From contig NZ_FCON02000030.1 in assembly GCF_001544535.1 (NCBI RefSeq), positions 1-64,000 on the forward strand: DNA of 64,000 bases. Direction: 5' to 3'. The notes under the pieces are model-generated. The model saw only the letters and a list, made by a program, of their open reading frames with translations, did no database searches and was not told where the DNA came from. The stretch is from Caballeronia choica. GTDB lineage: Bacteria; Pseudomonadota; Gammaproteobacteria; Burkholderiales; Burkholderiaceae. A program made the position numbers and the translations under genes. This document shows, piece after piece, positions 9,216 through 17,434 of the stretch; the first letter of the stretch is position 1, and each line of letters opens with the position of its first letter.

Positions 9216-10253
9216 ATGTATCGCCACCTCCTGGTTCCCGTGGATGACACCGATGCTTCCAGCGAGGCCGTTGGATATGCGGTGGAGTTCGCCCGGCTGC
9301 TGGGCGCGCGTATCACGTTCCTTCACGTGCTGACCGGTGAGGCGATGATTGGCCAACGACGTGCATTGACCGTCGAGCCTGACGCACTGGCTTGGGAACT
9401 GCTATCCAAAGCTGAAGCCGCGGCCCGCGCGCACGGTGTGACGTGCGACGCCGCGTGCGGCGCCGACCCGGCCCCTTGCCGGGCGATTCTCTCGGCCGCG
9501 CGCGAGCGCGACAGTGACTTGATCCTGATGGCGCCTCGCGGCACGCATGATGGAGACGGCCGACTCGGAACCCAGACCGCGAACGTCCTCGCGGGGGCTG
9601 AACAGCCCGTGCTCGTGTGCGCGGTGGAGCAACGGCCCGTGCCCAGGCGCGTCACAGGCGCGCTCTTCGACGAGCATCGCGCCTACGCCGGGGTACTGCA
9701 TGCGTGGCTGCGCGTCCTTCGCAGCGCCCGACTGCAGGACGGCTGTCCGGACGTGGCGCCGCTGCGCGCATGCGCCGAATACATGCGCGCCTGCTCCGTT
9801 TTGCGGCACGGCGGGAACAGCAACAGTTGTCTGGATGAAAGACTACGCGGGCGCACCCACGTGGTCAGTGCGGAGCTCGACGAGCTTGCCCTCCGGCGCC
9901 GGCGCCACGACCGACTGACGCGCGAGTTGAGCGAATCGGTCGAGCGATATGCACACGGGCTCATGCCCGCTTTGGAACTCGAGCAGGCGGTCAGCGCTTA
10001 CGCAACGTTTTCATGGGAGCACCACGGGCGCGAGGCGGGCGTGGTTTTTCCGGCGGCCCGGCGTTATCTGAGCGACGCGGACTGGAATGCGATCGACACG
10101 GTGCTTGGCAAGCGGATGGGCCCGCGCGCTCATGCGCAATACGGACGGTTGATTTCACTTATAAACGAAACGTGGGCAGACGCCGGAGGAGACGCGCGCA
10201 GGGTGTCGTCGCCAGGCGAGCTGGCGGCCCCTTGGGCCTGCCTGCGGACTTGA
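9216..10253 (+). CDS. Universal stress protein fused to degenerate hemerythrin-like domain
   Basis: A 345-residue two-domain protein. Residues 1-137 are a UspA fold: it starts MYRHLLVPVDDTDASSEAVG, and the nucleotide-loop region RGTHDGDGRLGTQTANVL approximates G-x2-G-x9-G-S/T. Residues 148-320 follow the hemerythrin/HHE four-helix pattern (DEHRAYAGVLHAWLRVL; WEHHGREAGVVFPAARRYL). The second helix, where family members usually have an H-x-K-E-D metal motif, reads RHGGNSNSCLDERL, so the di-iron site looks incomplete. I chose the ATG at 9216 because the USP fold begins there. A redox, oxygen or nitrosative stress role is inferred from the families. It lies divergent from the MalT-type regulator. 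Confidence 0.8.
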   Translation: MYRHLLVPVDDTDASSEAVGYAVEFARLLGARITFLHVLTGEAMIGQRRALTVEPDALAWELLSKAEAAARAHGVTCDAACGADPAPCRAILSAARERDSDLILMAPRGTHDGDGRLGTQTANVLAGAEQPVLVCAVEQRPVPRRVTGALFDEHRAYAGVLHAWLRVLRSARLQDGCPDVAPLRACAEYMRACSVLRHGGNSNSCLDERLRGRTHVVSAELDELALRRRRHDRLTRELSESVERYAHGLMPALELEQAVSAYATFSWEHHGREAGVVFPAARRYLSDADWNAIDTVLGKRMGPRAHAQYGRLISLINETWADAGGDARRVSSPGELAAPWACLRT

Positions 10254-10271
10254 CAGGAGACGGTAGGAAAA

Positions 10272-11120
10272 ATGAACATAGAACCGCTGACATGCGCCAT
10301 CGGCGCCGAACTGACCAACGTGAACCTTGCCGATGCCATCCACGACGACGGCCTGTTTGCGGCAATTCGGGCTGCGCTGTTGACGCACCGTGTCGTGTTC
10401 CTGCGTGACCAGGACATCACGCGCGACGAGCACGTCGCCTTTGCCCGGCGATTCGGCGAGCTGGAGGACCATCCGGTGGCGGGCAGCGACCCGGAGCATC
10501 CGGGCCTCGTGCGAATCTACAAGACACCGGATCAGCCCAACGACCGCTATGAAAACGCGTGGCATACCGATGCCACCTGGCGCACTGCGCCGCCGTTCGG
10601 CGCCGTGCTGCGCTGCGTGGAGTGCCCGCCGATCGGCGGTGACACCATGTGGGCGAACATGGCGCTCGCGTACGAGAAGCTGCCCGAGCACATCAAGACC
10701 CAGATCGCCGACCTGCGCGCGCGCCACAGCATCGAGGCAAGCTTCGGCGCCGCGATGCCGATCGAAAAGCGGCTCGCGCTCAAGGAGCGGTTTCCGGATG
10801 CCGAGCACCCGGTGGTGCGCACGCACCCGGAGACCGGCGAGAAGGTGCTGTTCGTGAATGGCTTCGCCACCCACTTCACCAACTTCCACACCCCTGCGCG
10901 CGTGCGCTTCGGTCAGGACGCCAATCCCGGCGCCGCCCACCTCCTCAGCTACCTCATGAGCCAGGCGTACATCCCGGAATATCAGGTCCGCTGGCGCTGG
11001 AGGAAAAACAGCATCGCGATCTGGGACAACCGCAGCACGCAGCACTACGCCGTGATGGACTACCCGCCGTGCCACCGGAAGATGGAACGGGCCGGGATCA
11101 TCGGCGACGTGCCGTATTGA
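10272..11120 (+). CDS. TauD/TfdA-family Fe(II)/2-oxoglutarate dioxygenase
   Basis: A 282-residue dioxygenase. The iron triad is visible as His98 and Asp100 (NAWHTDATW) and His258 (STQHYAVMDY), with the 2-oxoglutarate-binding Arg in RKMERAGI near 270. The family hydroxylates substrates such as taurine, 2,4-D or alkyl sulfates, often releasing sulfite or an alcohol. It starts 18 bases after the USP fusion gene with a good AGGAGA upstream. About 70% of residues match the second copy at 18798-19643. A BKACE-like fragment follows immediately, so the dioxygenase was probably once the first gene of a dioxygenase-BKACE pair. Substrate unknown. Confidence 0.9.
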   Translation: MNIEPLTCAIGAELTNVNLADAIHDDGLFAAIRAALLTHRVVFLRDQDITRDEHVAFARRFGELEDHPVAGSDPEHPGLVRIYKTPDQPNDRYENAWHTDATWRTAPPFGAVLRCVECPPIGGDTMWANMALAYEKLPEHIKTQIADLRARHSIEASFGAAMPIEKRLALKERFPDAEHPVVRTHPETGEKVLFVNGFATHFTNFHTPARVRFGQDANPGAAHLLSYLMSQAYIPEYQVRWRWRKNSIAIWDNRSTQHYAVMDYPPCHRKMERAGIIGDVPY

Positions 11121-11126
11121 TCGCTG

Positions 11127-11270
11127 ATGCTGGCCGAGCTCGTGTCGAAGCCCGACCAGGTGACGGCGGCCAATGGCATGGCGCCGAACCGCCAGCCGGG
11201 CGGGCTCAACGTGCCGCTGCGCGCGGCCCGATCGAGAGCAGGTGAATTCGGCGTGATTCCGGCAGGCTGA
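11127..11270 (+). pseudogene. Collapsed BKACE (DUF849) remnant
   Basis: A 47-codon frame begins MLAELVSKPDQVT, matching MLAELDPKPDQVTVT in the middle of the intact BKACE (16660-16710). It then jumps to NGMAPNRQ, matching NGFAPNRN near that protein's C-terminus. The DNA agrees as well. It therefore looks like the two ends of a large internal deletion, placed seven bases after the dioxygenase stop. The last 20 codons match nothing I recognise. It is too short to be an active enzyme. Confidence 0.5.
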
Positions 11271-11400
11271 ATATAGCGATTATTCAATTTGCACTCTGGC
11301 TCAGGACAGGTGGCATAAAACAACTGTCCCGGCAGAAAAGCGGCCGCGCGCTAAACCAGCGCATGAGAACACCGCTAGCCAGTTCATTCAGGAGACGATT

Positions 11401-12726
11401 TTGCACGCACACCATATTGACGATGCCACGGATGGCGACGCCGCGGCAATACGATCGCCCGCGCGCACCTACGCGTGGGTGGTCTTCGCTTTGACACTCG
11501 GGCTGTTGATCTCCGACTACATGTCACGACAGGTTCTGAATGCTGTGTTCCCGTTGCTGAAAGCATCCTGGGATCTGTCGGACACCCGCTTGGGCTCCTT
11601 GAGCAGCGTGGTGGCAATGATGGTCGGGATACTGACCTTTCCATTGTCGGTGCTGGCCGATCGCTGGGGACGCGTCAGGAGCATCGCGCTGATGGCGACA
11701 ATCTGGAGCCTGGCTACGCTCGGATGCGCGCTTTCCACCAACTACAATGAAATGCTCATCGCCCGCGCATTGGTCGGCATCGGAGAAGCGGCCTACGGAA
11801 GCGTCGGAATCGCGCTCGTGCTGAGCATCTTTCCCGCCCATCTGCGATCGTCCCTGACCGCCGCCTTCATGGCGGGCGGGTCCTTTGGTTCGGTACTGGG
11901 CATGGCGCTCGGCGGCATGGTGGCGGCACAGCTCGGCTGGCGCTGGTCGTTCGGCACCATGGCCGCATTCGGCATTCTGCTGGTGCTCGTCTATCGCCTC
12001 GTTGTGTCGGAGAAGAAACTGGCATCCGAGCGGCCCGCCGGAGGACGGGATGTTCGCGGCAAGCCCACCATGCGCGTGAGCCTTCGGACGCTGATGCAAG
12101 GGCTTTTTTCGACCCGCTCAGTGAAATGCGCCTACGTCGGCAGCGGCCTCCAACTGCTTGTCCCCGGTGCGATGTACGCCTGGCTGCCGAGCTATCTGAA
12201 CCGATACTACGCGATGGCGCCCGGCAAGGCCGCCGTGGGCGCAGCGGGCTTCGTGCTGGCAACCGGCGTCGGCATGATTTTCTGCGGCATCGTGACTGAC
12301 CTCGTCAGCAAGAAGGTCCCGACGCGCAAATGGCTCGTCGCGGTGCTCTATTGCCTCTTGTGTTTCGCCTCGCTGAGCATCGCGTTCCGTCTCCCGGCCG
12401 GCACATTGCAGATCGTTCTCCTTGGCGCCGGGATGTTCTTCAGCGCGGGCGCCTGTGGGCCCTCGGGCGCGATGGTCGCGAACCTCACCCCATCGAGCAT
12501 GCATTCGTCCGCCTTTGCCACCCTGACGCTCGCCAATAACTTTCTCGGCCTTGCGCCGGCCGCGATCCTCACGGGATTCATTGCGGACAGGATCGGTCTG
12601 CTCGGCGCGTTGCAGATCATTCCATTCGCCACCTTCGTCTCTGCGCTGGCGTTCCTGCTTGGCAAGCGCAGCTATGCGGCGGACCTGCAGCGGCTGAATG
12701 CGCAGCGCTCGCAAGCCGCAACCTGA
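11401..12726 (+). CDS. MFS transporter
   Basis: A 441-residue, twelve-helix major-facilitator protein. The loop 2-3 signature LADRWGRVRSI is near residue 87, and the equivalent loop in the second half is GIVTDLVSKKVPTRKW. The first helix is AWVVFALTLGLLISDYMSRQ. I keep the TTG start because AGGAG lies just upstream and no ATG follows before helix 1. The context of dioxygenase, hydrolase and oxidoreductase genes suggests uptake of the organic substrate they degrade. The substrate class cannot be assigned more precisely. Confidence 0.85.
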   Translation: MHAHHIDDATDGDAAAIRSPARTYAWVVFALTLGLLISDYMSRQVLNAVFPLLKASWDLSDTRLGSLSSVVAMMVGILTFPLSVLADRWGRVRSIALMATIWSLATLGCALSTNYNEMLIARALVGIGEAAYGSVGIALVLSIFPAHLRSSLTAAFMAGGSFGSVLGMALGGMVAAQLGWRWSFGTMAAFGILLVLVYRLVVSEKKLASERPAGGRDVRGKPTMRVSLRTLMQGLFSTRSVKCAYVGSGLQLLVPGAMYAWLPSYLNRYYAMAPGKAAVGAAGFVLATGVGMIFCGIVTDLVSKKVPTRKWLVAVLYCLLCFASLSIAFRLPAGTLQIVLLGAGMFFSAGACGPSGAMVANLTPSSMHSSAFATLTLANNFLGLAPAAILTGFIADRIGLLGALQIIPFATFVSALAFLLGKRSYAADLQRLNAQRSQAAT

Positions 12727-12751
12727 CCGATGCCCTCATGGAGCCTTACTG

Positions 12752-13345
12752 ATGCCCGCCGCAACTTCACCTACGATTCTGATCGTGCCCGGCCTGCGCG
12801 ACCACGTCGCGGACCACTGGCAAACGCTGCTTGAAAAGGCGCTGCCGGGTGCTCGCTCGGTGCCGCCTCTCGAACACGACAAGCTGAGCTGCGCCGCCCG
12901 GGTGGCTGCACTCGATTCAGCGCTCGCCGGCATCGAAGGCCCGGCCGTGCTCGTCGCACACAGCGCCGGCGTCATGATCGTCGCGCATTGGGCACAACGT
13001 CACCGACGCGAAATCGCAGGAGCGTTGCTCGCGACGCCGCCAGACTTCGAGGCACCGTTGCCGGATGGCTATCCCACTCGCGACGCGTTGCAGCAAAACG
13101 GCTGGCTCCCAACACCGCGCGCACGGCTGCCGTTCCCGAGCATCGTCGCGGCGAGCACGAACGATCCGTTGGCAAGGCTCGATCGCGTCACGGAGCTCGC
13201 GACAGCATGGGGCAGCCGTTGGGTCAACCTGGGCGCGGTCGGCCACCTGAACCCGGCGGCCGGTTACGGCGAGTGGCCGCGTGCGCAGGAGTTCGTCACC
13301 GAGCTTGCCAGCGCGCTTCATCACGAGGCGCCGCACCGTACCTGA
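12752..13345 (+). CDS. RBBP9/YdeN-like small alpha/beta hydrolase
   Basis: A 197-residue serine hydrolase. It opens with LIVPGLRDHVADHWQTLLE, and the nucleophile motif VAHSAGVMIV (Ser near 72) and final His in GAVGHLNPAAGYGEW complete the pattern of the RBBP9/DUF1234 family. The acid is probably in ASTNDPLARLD. The ATG at 12752 is preferred over an in-frame GTG upstream because GGAG precedes it and the fold starts here. It lies 25 bases behind the MFS gene in the same direction. The physiological ester or amide is unknown. Confidence 0.85.
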   Translation: MPAATSPTILIVPGLRDHVADHWQTLLEKALPGARSVPPLEHDKLSCAARVAALDSALAGIEGPAVLVAHSAGVMIVAHWAQRHRREIAGALLATPPDFEAPLPDGYPTRDALQQNGWLPTPRARLPFPSIVAASTNDPLARLDRVTELATAWGSRWVNLGAVGHLNPAAGYGEWPRAQEFVTELASALHHEAPHRT

Positions 13346-13439
13346 GACAGCCGATGACGGTCGCGGCGCGTTCGATCAATCTCGCGCCGTCGACGTGAAC
13401 GGCAGCTTTTTTTTAATCTTGTTGGGGAGACTCACGGCA

Positions 13440-14411
13440 ATGTCACAAGCAATTCGCTTTTATGAAACGGGCGGTCCCGAGGTGCTGCGGCTGGAAAACG
13501 TCGAAGTGGGCGAGCCCGGTCCCGGCCAGGCCCGCGTGCGGCACGCTTATGTGGCCGTGAACTTCATCGACATCTACTTTCGCACCGGACAATACCCGCT
13601 CGCACTGCCCAACGGCTTGGGCTCGGATGCGGTGGGTGTCGTCGAGGCCGTTGGCGACGGCGTGTCGGACATCAAGGTGGGCGACCGGGTCGGCTATCTG
13701 CTGGGGCCGCAAGGCGCGTATTCGGAGGTGCGCGTCATGCCCGCCGACGTGCTGATTCCGCTGCCCGACGGGGTGACCGACAGGACGGCATCGACGTTGA
13801 TCATGAAGGGCATGACGGCGCAGTACCTGTTTCGCCAGGTCTATCCGCTCAACGGCGGTGAGACCATCCTGTACCACGCGGCCGCGGGCGGGGTGGGGCT
13901 GATCGCCTGCCAATGGGCGCGCGCCCTGGGCGTGACGATGATCGGCACGGTCAGCACCGACGAGAAGGCCGAAGTGGCGAAGGCGCATGGCTGCACGCAC
14001 ACCATCGTGACTTCACGCGAGAACATCGCCAAGCGGGTGGCCGAACTCACCGACGGCCAGGGCGTAGAGGTCGTGTTCGACTCCGTGGGCAAGGATACCC
14101 TGGAAGCGTCGCTGGACAGCCTGCGGGTGCGTGGAACGCTCGTGAGCAACGGCACGAGCTCGGGGCCGGTGCACATCGACACGCGTGTGCTGGCGGGCAA
14201 GGGATCGATCTGGGTGACGCGTCCCGCGATGGTGCACTACGCGACGCCACGCTCCCACATGCTCGCGATGGCGAAGGAACTATTCGATCTCGTGCTGGCC
14301 GGCAAGATCAAGAGCGAGCCCGGCCGGACCTACGCGCTCGCCGAGGCAGCCGAAGCGCATCGCGCGCTCGGGTCGCGCAAGACAGTCGGCTCGACAGTGC
14401 TCGTGCCGTGA
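13440..14411 (+). CDS. NADPH:quinone oxidoreductase (zeta-crystallin family)
   Basis: A 323-residue medium-chain dehydrogenase/reductase without zinc ligands. The quinone-reductase features are NFIDIYFRTGQYPLALP, the conserved GSDAVGVVEAVG and the nucleotide-binding AAAGGVGLIACQWARALG. It matches Qor in length and order. The start ATG follows a GGGGAG ribosome site. It sits in the dioxygenase-associated gene group and could reduce enones or quinones formed there, or have a general detoxifying role. Confidence 0.9.
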   Translation: MSQAIRFYETGGPEVLRLENVEVGEPGPGQARVRHAYVAVNFIDIYFRTGQYPLALPNGLGSDAVGVVEAVGDGVSDIKVGDRVGYLLGPQGAYSEVRVMPADVLIPLPDGVTDRTASTLIMKGMTAQYLFRQVYPLNGGETILYHAAAGGVGLIACQWARALGVTMIGTVSTDEKAEVAKAHGCTHTIVTSRENIAKRVAELTDGQGVEVVFDSVGKDTLEASLDSLRVRGTLVSNGTSSGPVHIDTRVLAGKGSIWVTRPAMVHYATPRSHMLAMAKELFDLVLAGKIKSEPGRTYALAEAAEAHRALGSRKTVGSTVLVP

Positions 14412-14494
14412 ATACGCGGCCCGTCTGTGCGAGCGCGCCGCCGCCGGCTCGCACGCGCCGATTGGTAGCCGCAACTGAAACCGGATAAGGAAAC

Positions 14495-15277
14495 ATGATG
14501 AGCCTCTCCTCACTTCAAAACCTCAGCGAGCGCGTCGCGCTCATCACCGGAGGTTCACGCGGCTTGGGTCTGCAGATGGCTGAGGTCCTCGGCGAACTGG
14601 GTGCCCGCGTCGCGATCACCGCCCGCAAGAAGAACGAACTCGACGCTGCCACCGAGCACCTGAAAGCGCTCGGCATCGAAGCGGTGCCGATCGTATGCGA
14701 TATGGGCGATCTGGACGCGATTCCGCAGATGGTCGAACGGGTGGTCACCGCGCTCGGACCAATCGACATTCTGGTCAACAATGCCGGCACCTCATGGGGT
14801 GCGCCAACAATCGAGCACTCGCTCGACGGCTGGCAGAAGGTCATCACGCTCAACGTGACGGCCATCTTTGTTGCGACGCAGGAGGTGGGCCGCCGCTGCA
14901 TGGTGCCGCGGCGCCGTGGCAAGGTGATCAACATCGCATCGATTCAGGGCCTGACGGGAGTCTATCCGGAGAACATGCCGACGCTGGCCTACAACGCGAG
15001 CAAGGGTGCCGTGGTCAACATGACGCGCACGCTCGCTGTTGAATGGGCGCCGTTTGGCATCACCGTCAATGCGATCGCACCCGGTTACTTTCCGACCAAA
15101 ATGACTGCGCCGATCGATGCCGCGCTCGGCGACGACAAGACCGCGTCGATGGCGCCGATGAACCGCGTTGGCGGTCCCGAGGACCTGAAAGGCGTGACTG
15201 CGCTGTTTGCGTCGGACGCGAGCGCTTTCATTACCGGGCAGATACTGGCGGTTGACGGCGGGCTGACGGCCATCTGA
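14495..15277 (+). CDS. Short-chain dehydrogenase/reductase, classical
   Basis: A 260-residue NAD(P)-dependent SDR with all canonical motifs: ALITGGSRGLGLQMAE (TGxxxGxG), ILVNNAGTSWG (NNAG), catalytic Tyr and Lys in YNASKGAVVNM, and the C-terminal ITGQILAVDGGLTAI. It resembles gluconate 5-dehydrogenase-like and 3-oxoacyl reductase-like SDRs. It lies 84 bases downstream of the quinone reductase on the same strand. The orthodox catalytic site contrasts with the two unusual SDR types at 21-31 kb. Confidence 0.92.
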   Translation: MMSLSSLQNLSERVALITGGSRGLGLQMAEVLGELGARVAITARKKNELDAATEHLKALGIEAVPIVCDMGDLDAIPQMVERVVTALGPIDILVNNAGTSWGAPTIEHSLDGWQKVITLNVTAIFVATQEVGRRCMVPRRRGKVINIASIQGLTGVYPENMPTLAYNASKGAVVNMTRTLAVEWAPFGITVNAIAPGYFPTKMTAPIDAALGDDKTASMAPMNRVGGPEDLKGVTALFASDASAFITGQILAVDGGLTAI

Positions 15278-15360
15278 TTGTGGTTGGGGCAATCGGGCTT
15301 GAGCTTCGACGAAGGGTGCATGTGTAATTGAAGTCAGTTGCTGAAGAGCGGAGAACTGGC

Positions 15361-15636
15361 ATGAACTCGGCAAGTTTGAATCTTGGCTTTCATGCGGCAA
15401 GGGAGAACGCAAGCAAAGCTTCGAACGCGGAGGATGCGGCGCTATGGCGCTGGTTCTGCGAGTTCTTCGAAGAGGGCAGAGTGCGCTGGTGCAGGTCGGC
15501 AGAGGGCTGGCTGGTCAGCGTGGATCACAAGCATCTCTCGACCGAGGCGACCTTCTACGACGCGATTCGAATTGCACGAGAGCGATCCACGGCGGGAAAG
15601 CGGCGCGCTCACTCGGCGTTGACGATCTCAGGATGA
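15361..15636 (+). CDS. Conserved-looking small hypothetical protein
   Basis: A 91-residue soluble protein I cannot assign to a named family. It has an acidic, aromatic core (DAALWRWFCEFFEEGRVRWC) followed by WLVSVDHKHLSTEATFYDAI and a basic tail. No signal peptide or membrane segment is seen. I start it at the ATG with GCGGAG just upstream instead of the TTG 33 bases earlier. It follows the SDR on the same strand. The balanced composition argues for a real gene. Confidence 0.6.
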   Translation: MNSASLNLGFHAARENASKASNAEDAALWRWFCEFFEEGRVRWCRSAEGWLVSVDHKHLSTEATFYDAIRIARERSTAGKRRAHSALTISG

Positions 15637-15654
15637 CTCGGGCCAAGCGCGTCC

Positions 15655-15920
15655 GGCGCGGCCAGGTTCGAACCGCTTTGATCGAATGTCACTGTCTTGG
15701 GCTCATGGCTTTGGTCGATCGACCTCTCCAGGTAGCGCCGGCGCCGCGGGCTTGTCACGATGGGCACGCAGCTGAAAATCGACCGTGTTGCCGACCTTGT
15801 GGCACGCGCTATACAAATGCTTTCACGCGCCACATACCAGCGCACGCACGTCAGGATCACGTCGAGCGGATTGTGAAAACGCTTGAGCACCATGCCGCAG
15901 TTGGATTCAAAAGTCTTCAT
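15655..15920 (-). pseudogene. IS6-family transposase remnant
   Basis: The minus strand encodes KRFHNPLDVILTCVRWYVA, the start typical of IS6/IS26-type DDE transposases. After an internal deletion comes KVGNTVDFQLRAHRDKPAA in one frame and RRYLERSIDQSHEPKTVTFD in the next, followed by QSGSNLAA. These fit the conserved central region (GNTVDFLL, KRDA, RRFLERAI, ITIDKSGAN). The catalytic core is mostly gone and a one-base frameshift separates the blocks, so the element is dead. It lies between a dioxygenase-associated gene group and a BKACE, at a likely rearrangement point. Confidence 0.72.
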
Positions 15921-16169
15921 CAAGCGCCCGATTATTTGTCTTCTCAAGGGACGTGATACCCGACGCGTCATTGCGACCGATCCGGCGTAGACGGTCAAGT
16001 ATTGGCGCCGTGTGTGAAGCATCTTTGGATACCGCACCGGAAAATTCTCTTCACGCCATAGGCCGCCCACGGGCTGTTTCGAACTATGGCGAGAGGAGAT
16101 CTCATGGGCCAATGTCAATCACTTTCGCCACATCGGTGACCCGCAGGTGTTCCAGGGAGCCCGACAGCG

Positions 16170-16210
16170 CCGCGATTCTCGGACAACCGAAGCACGTAGC
16201 ACTACGCCGA
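16170..16210 (+). pseudogene. TauD/TfdA dioxygenase 3'-region remnant
   Basis: About 38 bases closely match the DNA encoding IWDNRSTQHYA of the two intact dioxygenases (around 11012 and 19537), with one inserted base and a few substitutions. This is the region of the third iron ligand. It lies about 95 bases upstream of the intact BKACE, reproducing the dioxygenase-then-BKACE order at 10272-11270. The match is short, but position and order support it. Confidence 0.5.
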
Positions 16211-16303
16211 AATTGTCGTCGGCAAGCGCTTCTGGGCGCCGGGCGCACCGACCCCATCCTCCGATTTCTTTCCCTATTCCCCACCAGCCTCTGGAGACAT
16301 GAC

Positions 16304-17362
16304 ATGAACTTTCTCGACGGTTCCCTCTACCCCGAAAACCAGCAACCCCTGATCATCACGGCCGCGCCCTATGCTCCAGGATGGCTGCCCTCCGATTTTC
16401 CCGAAGACATTCCGGTCACAATGGAGCAGCAGATCCAGAAGGCAGTGGATTGCTACAACGCCGGCGCCACGGTGCTGCACCTGCACGTGCGCGAACTCGA
16501 CGGCAAGGGCAGCAAGCGCCTGTCGAAGTTCAACGAACTGATCGCCGGCGTGCGCGCCCGCGTGCCCGAGATGGTCATCCAGGTAGGCGGCTCGATCAGC
16601 TTCGCGCCTGAGACCGAAGGTGCGGCGGCCAAATGGCTGAGCGACGATACGCGCCACATGCTGGCCGAGCTCGATCCCAAGCCCGACCAGGTCACGGTGA
16701 CGATCAACACGTCGCAGATGAACGTCACCGAACATGCGGAGCTGGCGGATTTCAAGGGCACGTCCAGGGAAATTCCCGCGATCTTCACCGCCTACAAGGA
16801 GATGACAGTACCAGCGCAGCCCGGCTGGGCCGAGGAGCACATCCGCCGCCTGAGCGAGGCCGGCATCCAGAGTGCCTTCCAGTGCTACAACATCAACAGC
16901 TTCGAGTCGGTGGAGCGGTTGATTCGGCGCGGCATCTACAAGGGCCCGCTGGTCATGAACTGGGTGGCGATCAGCGGTGGCATGGACGCACCGAATATCT
17001 ACAATCTCGCCAACTTCGTGCGCGCCACGCCGGACGGCGCGGTGCTGACAGTGGAGAGCTCGGTGCGCAACGTGCTGCCGGTCAACATGATGGGCATCGC
17101 GTTGGGCCTGCACGTGCGCTGCGGCACCGAGGACTGCCTGTGGAACCAGACGCGCACGAAGAAGATGAGCACAGTCGAGCAGATCGGGCAACTGGTGCGC
17201 ATCTCGCGCGAGTTCGGCCGCGAGGTGGCCACCGCCCAGCAGGCACGCGAGATCAGCAAGATCGGCGTGTTCTACGACACGGTGGAAGAGACCCTGCTGG
17301 CCAACGGTTTCGCGCCGAATCGCAATGGGGGTAATCAGGGCTTCCTGCGCAAGGCAGGCTAA
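16304..17362 (+). CDS. Beta-keto acid cleavage enzyme (BKACE/DUF849)
   Basis: A 352-residue TIM-barrel enzyme. The metal ligands His59 and His61 are in ATVLHLHVRELDG. VIQVGGSISF, PDQVTVTINTSQMN and VESSVRNVLPVNMMGIALGL are further family blocks. BKACEs bind zinc and convert a beta-keto acid plus acetyl-CoA into acetoacetate and a CoA ester, for example in lysine fermentation and carnitine breakdown. The start is the ATG at 16304 behind CTGGAG; upstream in-frame codons lack family similarity. A partial second copy ends at 204 and a remnant lies at 11127. The nearby dioxygenases suggest the keto acid is made from a hydroxylated precursor (inference). Confidence 0.9.
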   Translation: MNFLDGSLYPENQQPLIITAAPYAPGWLPSDFPEDIPVTMEQQIQKAVDCYNAGATVLHLHVRELDGKGSKRLSKFNELIAGVRARVPEMVIQVGGSISFAPETEGAAAKWLSDDTRHMLAELDPKPDQVTVTINTSQMNVTEHAELADFKGTSREIPAIFTAYKEMTVPAQPGWAEEHIRRLSEAGIQSAFQCYNINSFESVERLIRRGIYKGPLVMNWVAISGGMDAPNIYNLANFVRATPDGAVLTVESSVRNVLPVNMMGIALGLHVRCGTEDCLWNQTRTKKMSTVEQIGQLVRISREFGREVATAQQAREISKIGVFYDTVEETLLANGFAPNRNGGNQGFLRKAG

Positions 17363-17434
17363 AGATTGAACGCAAATTGGTATGAGAGTGGCGCGTGCCG
17401 TCAATCCAGCGAAGCAAATTGAACCGCGCGTGAA

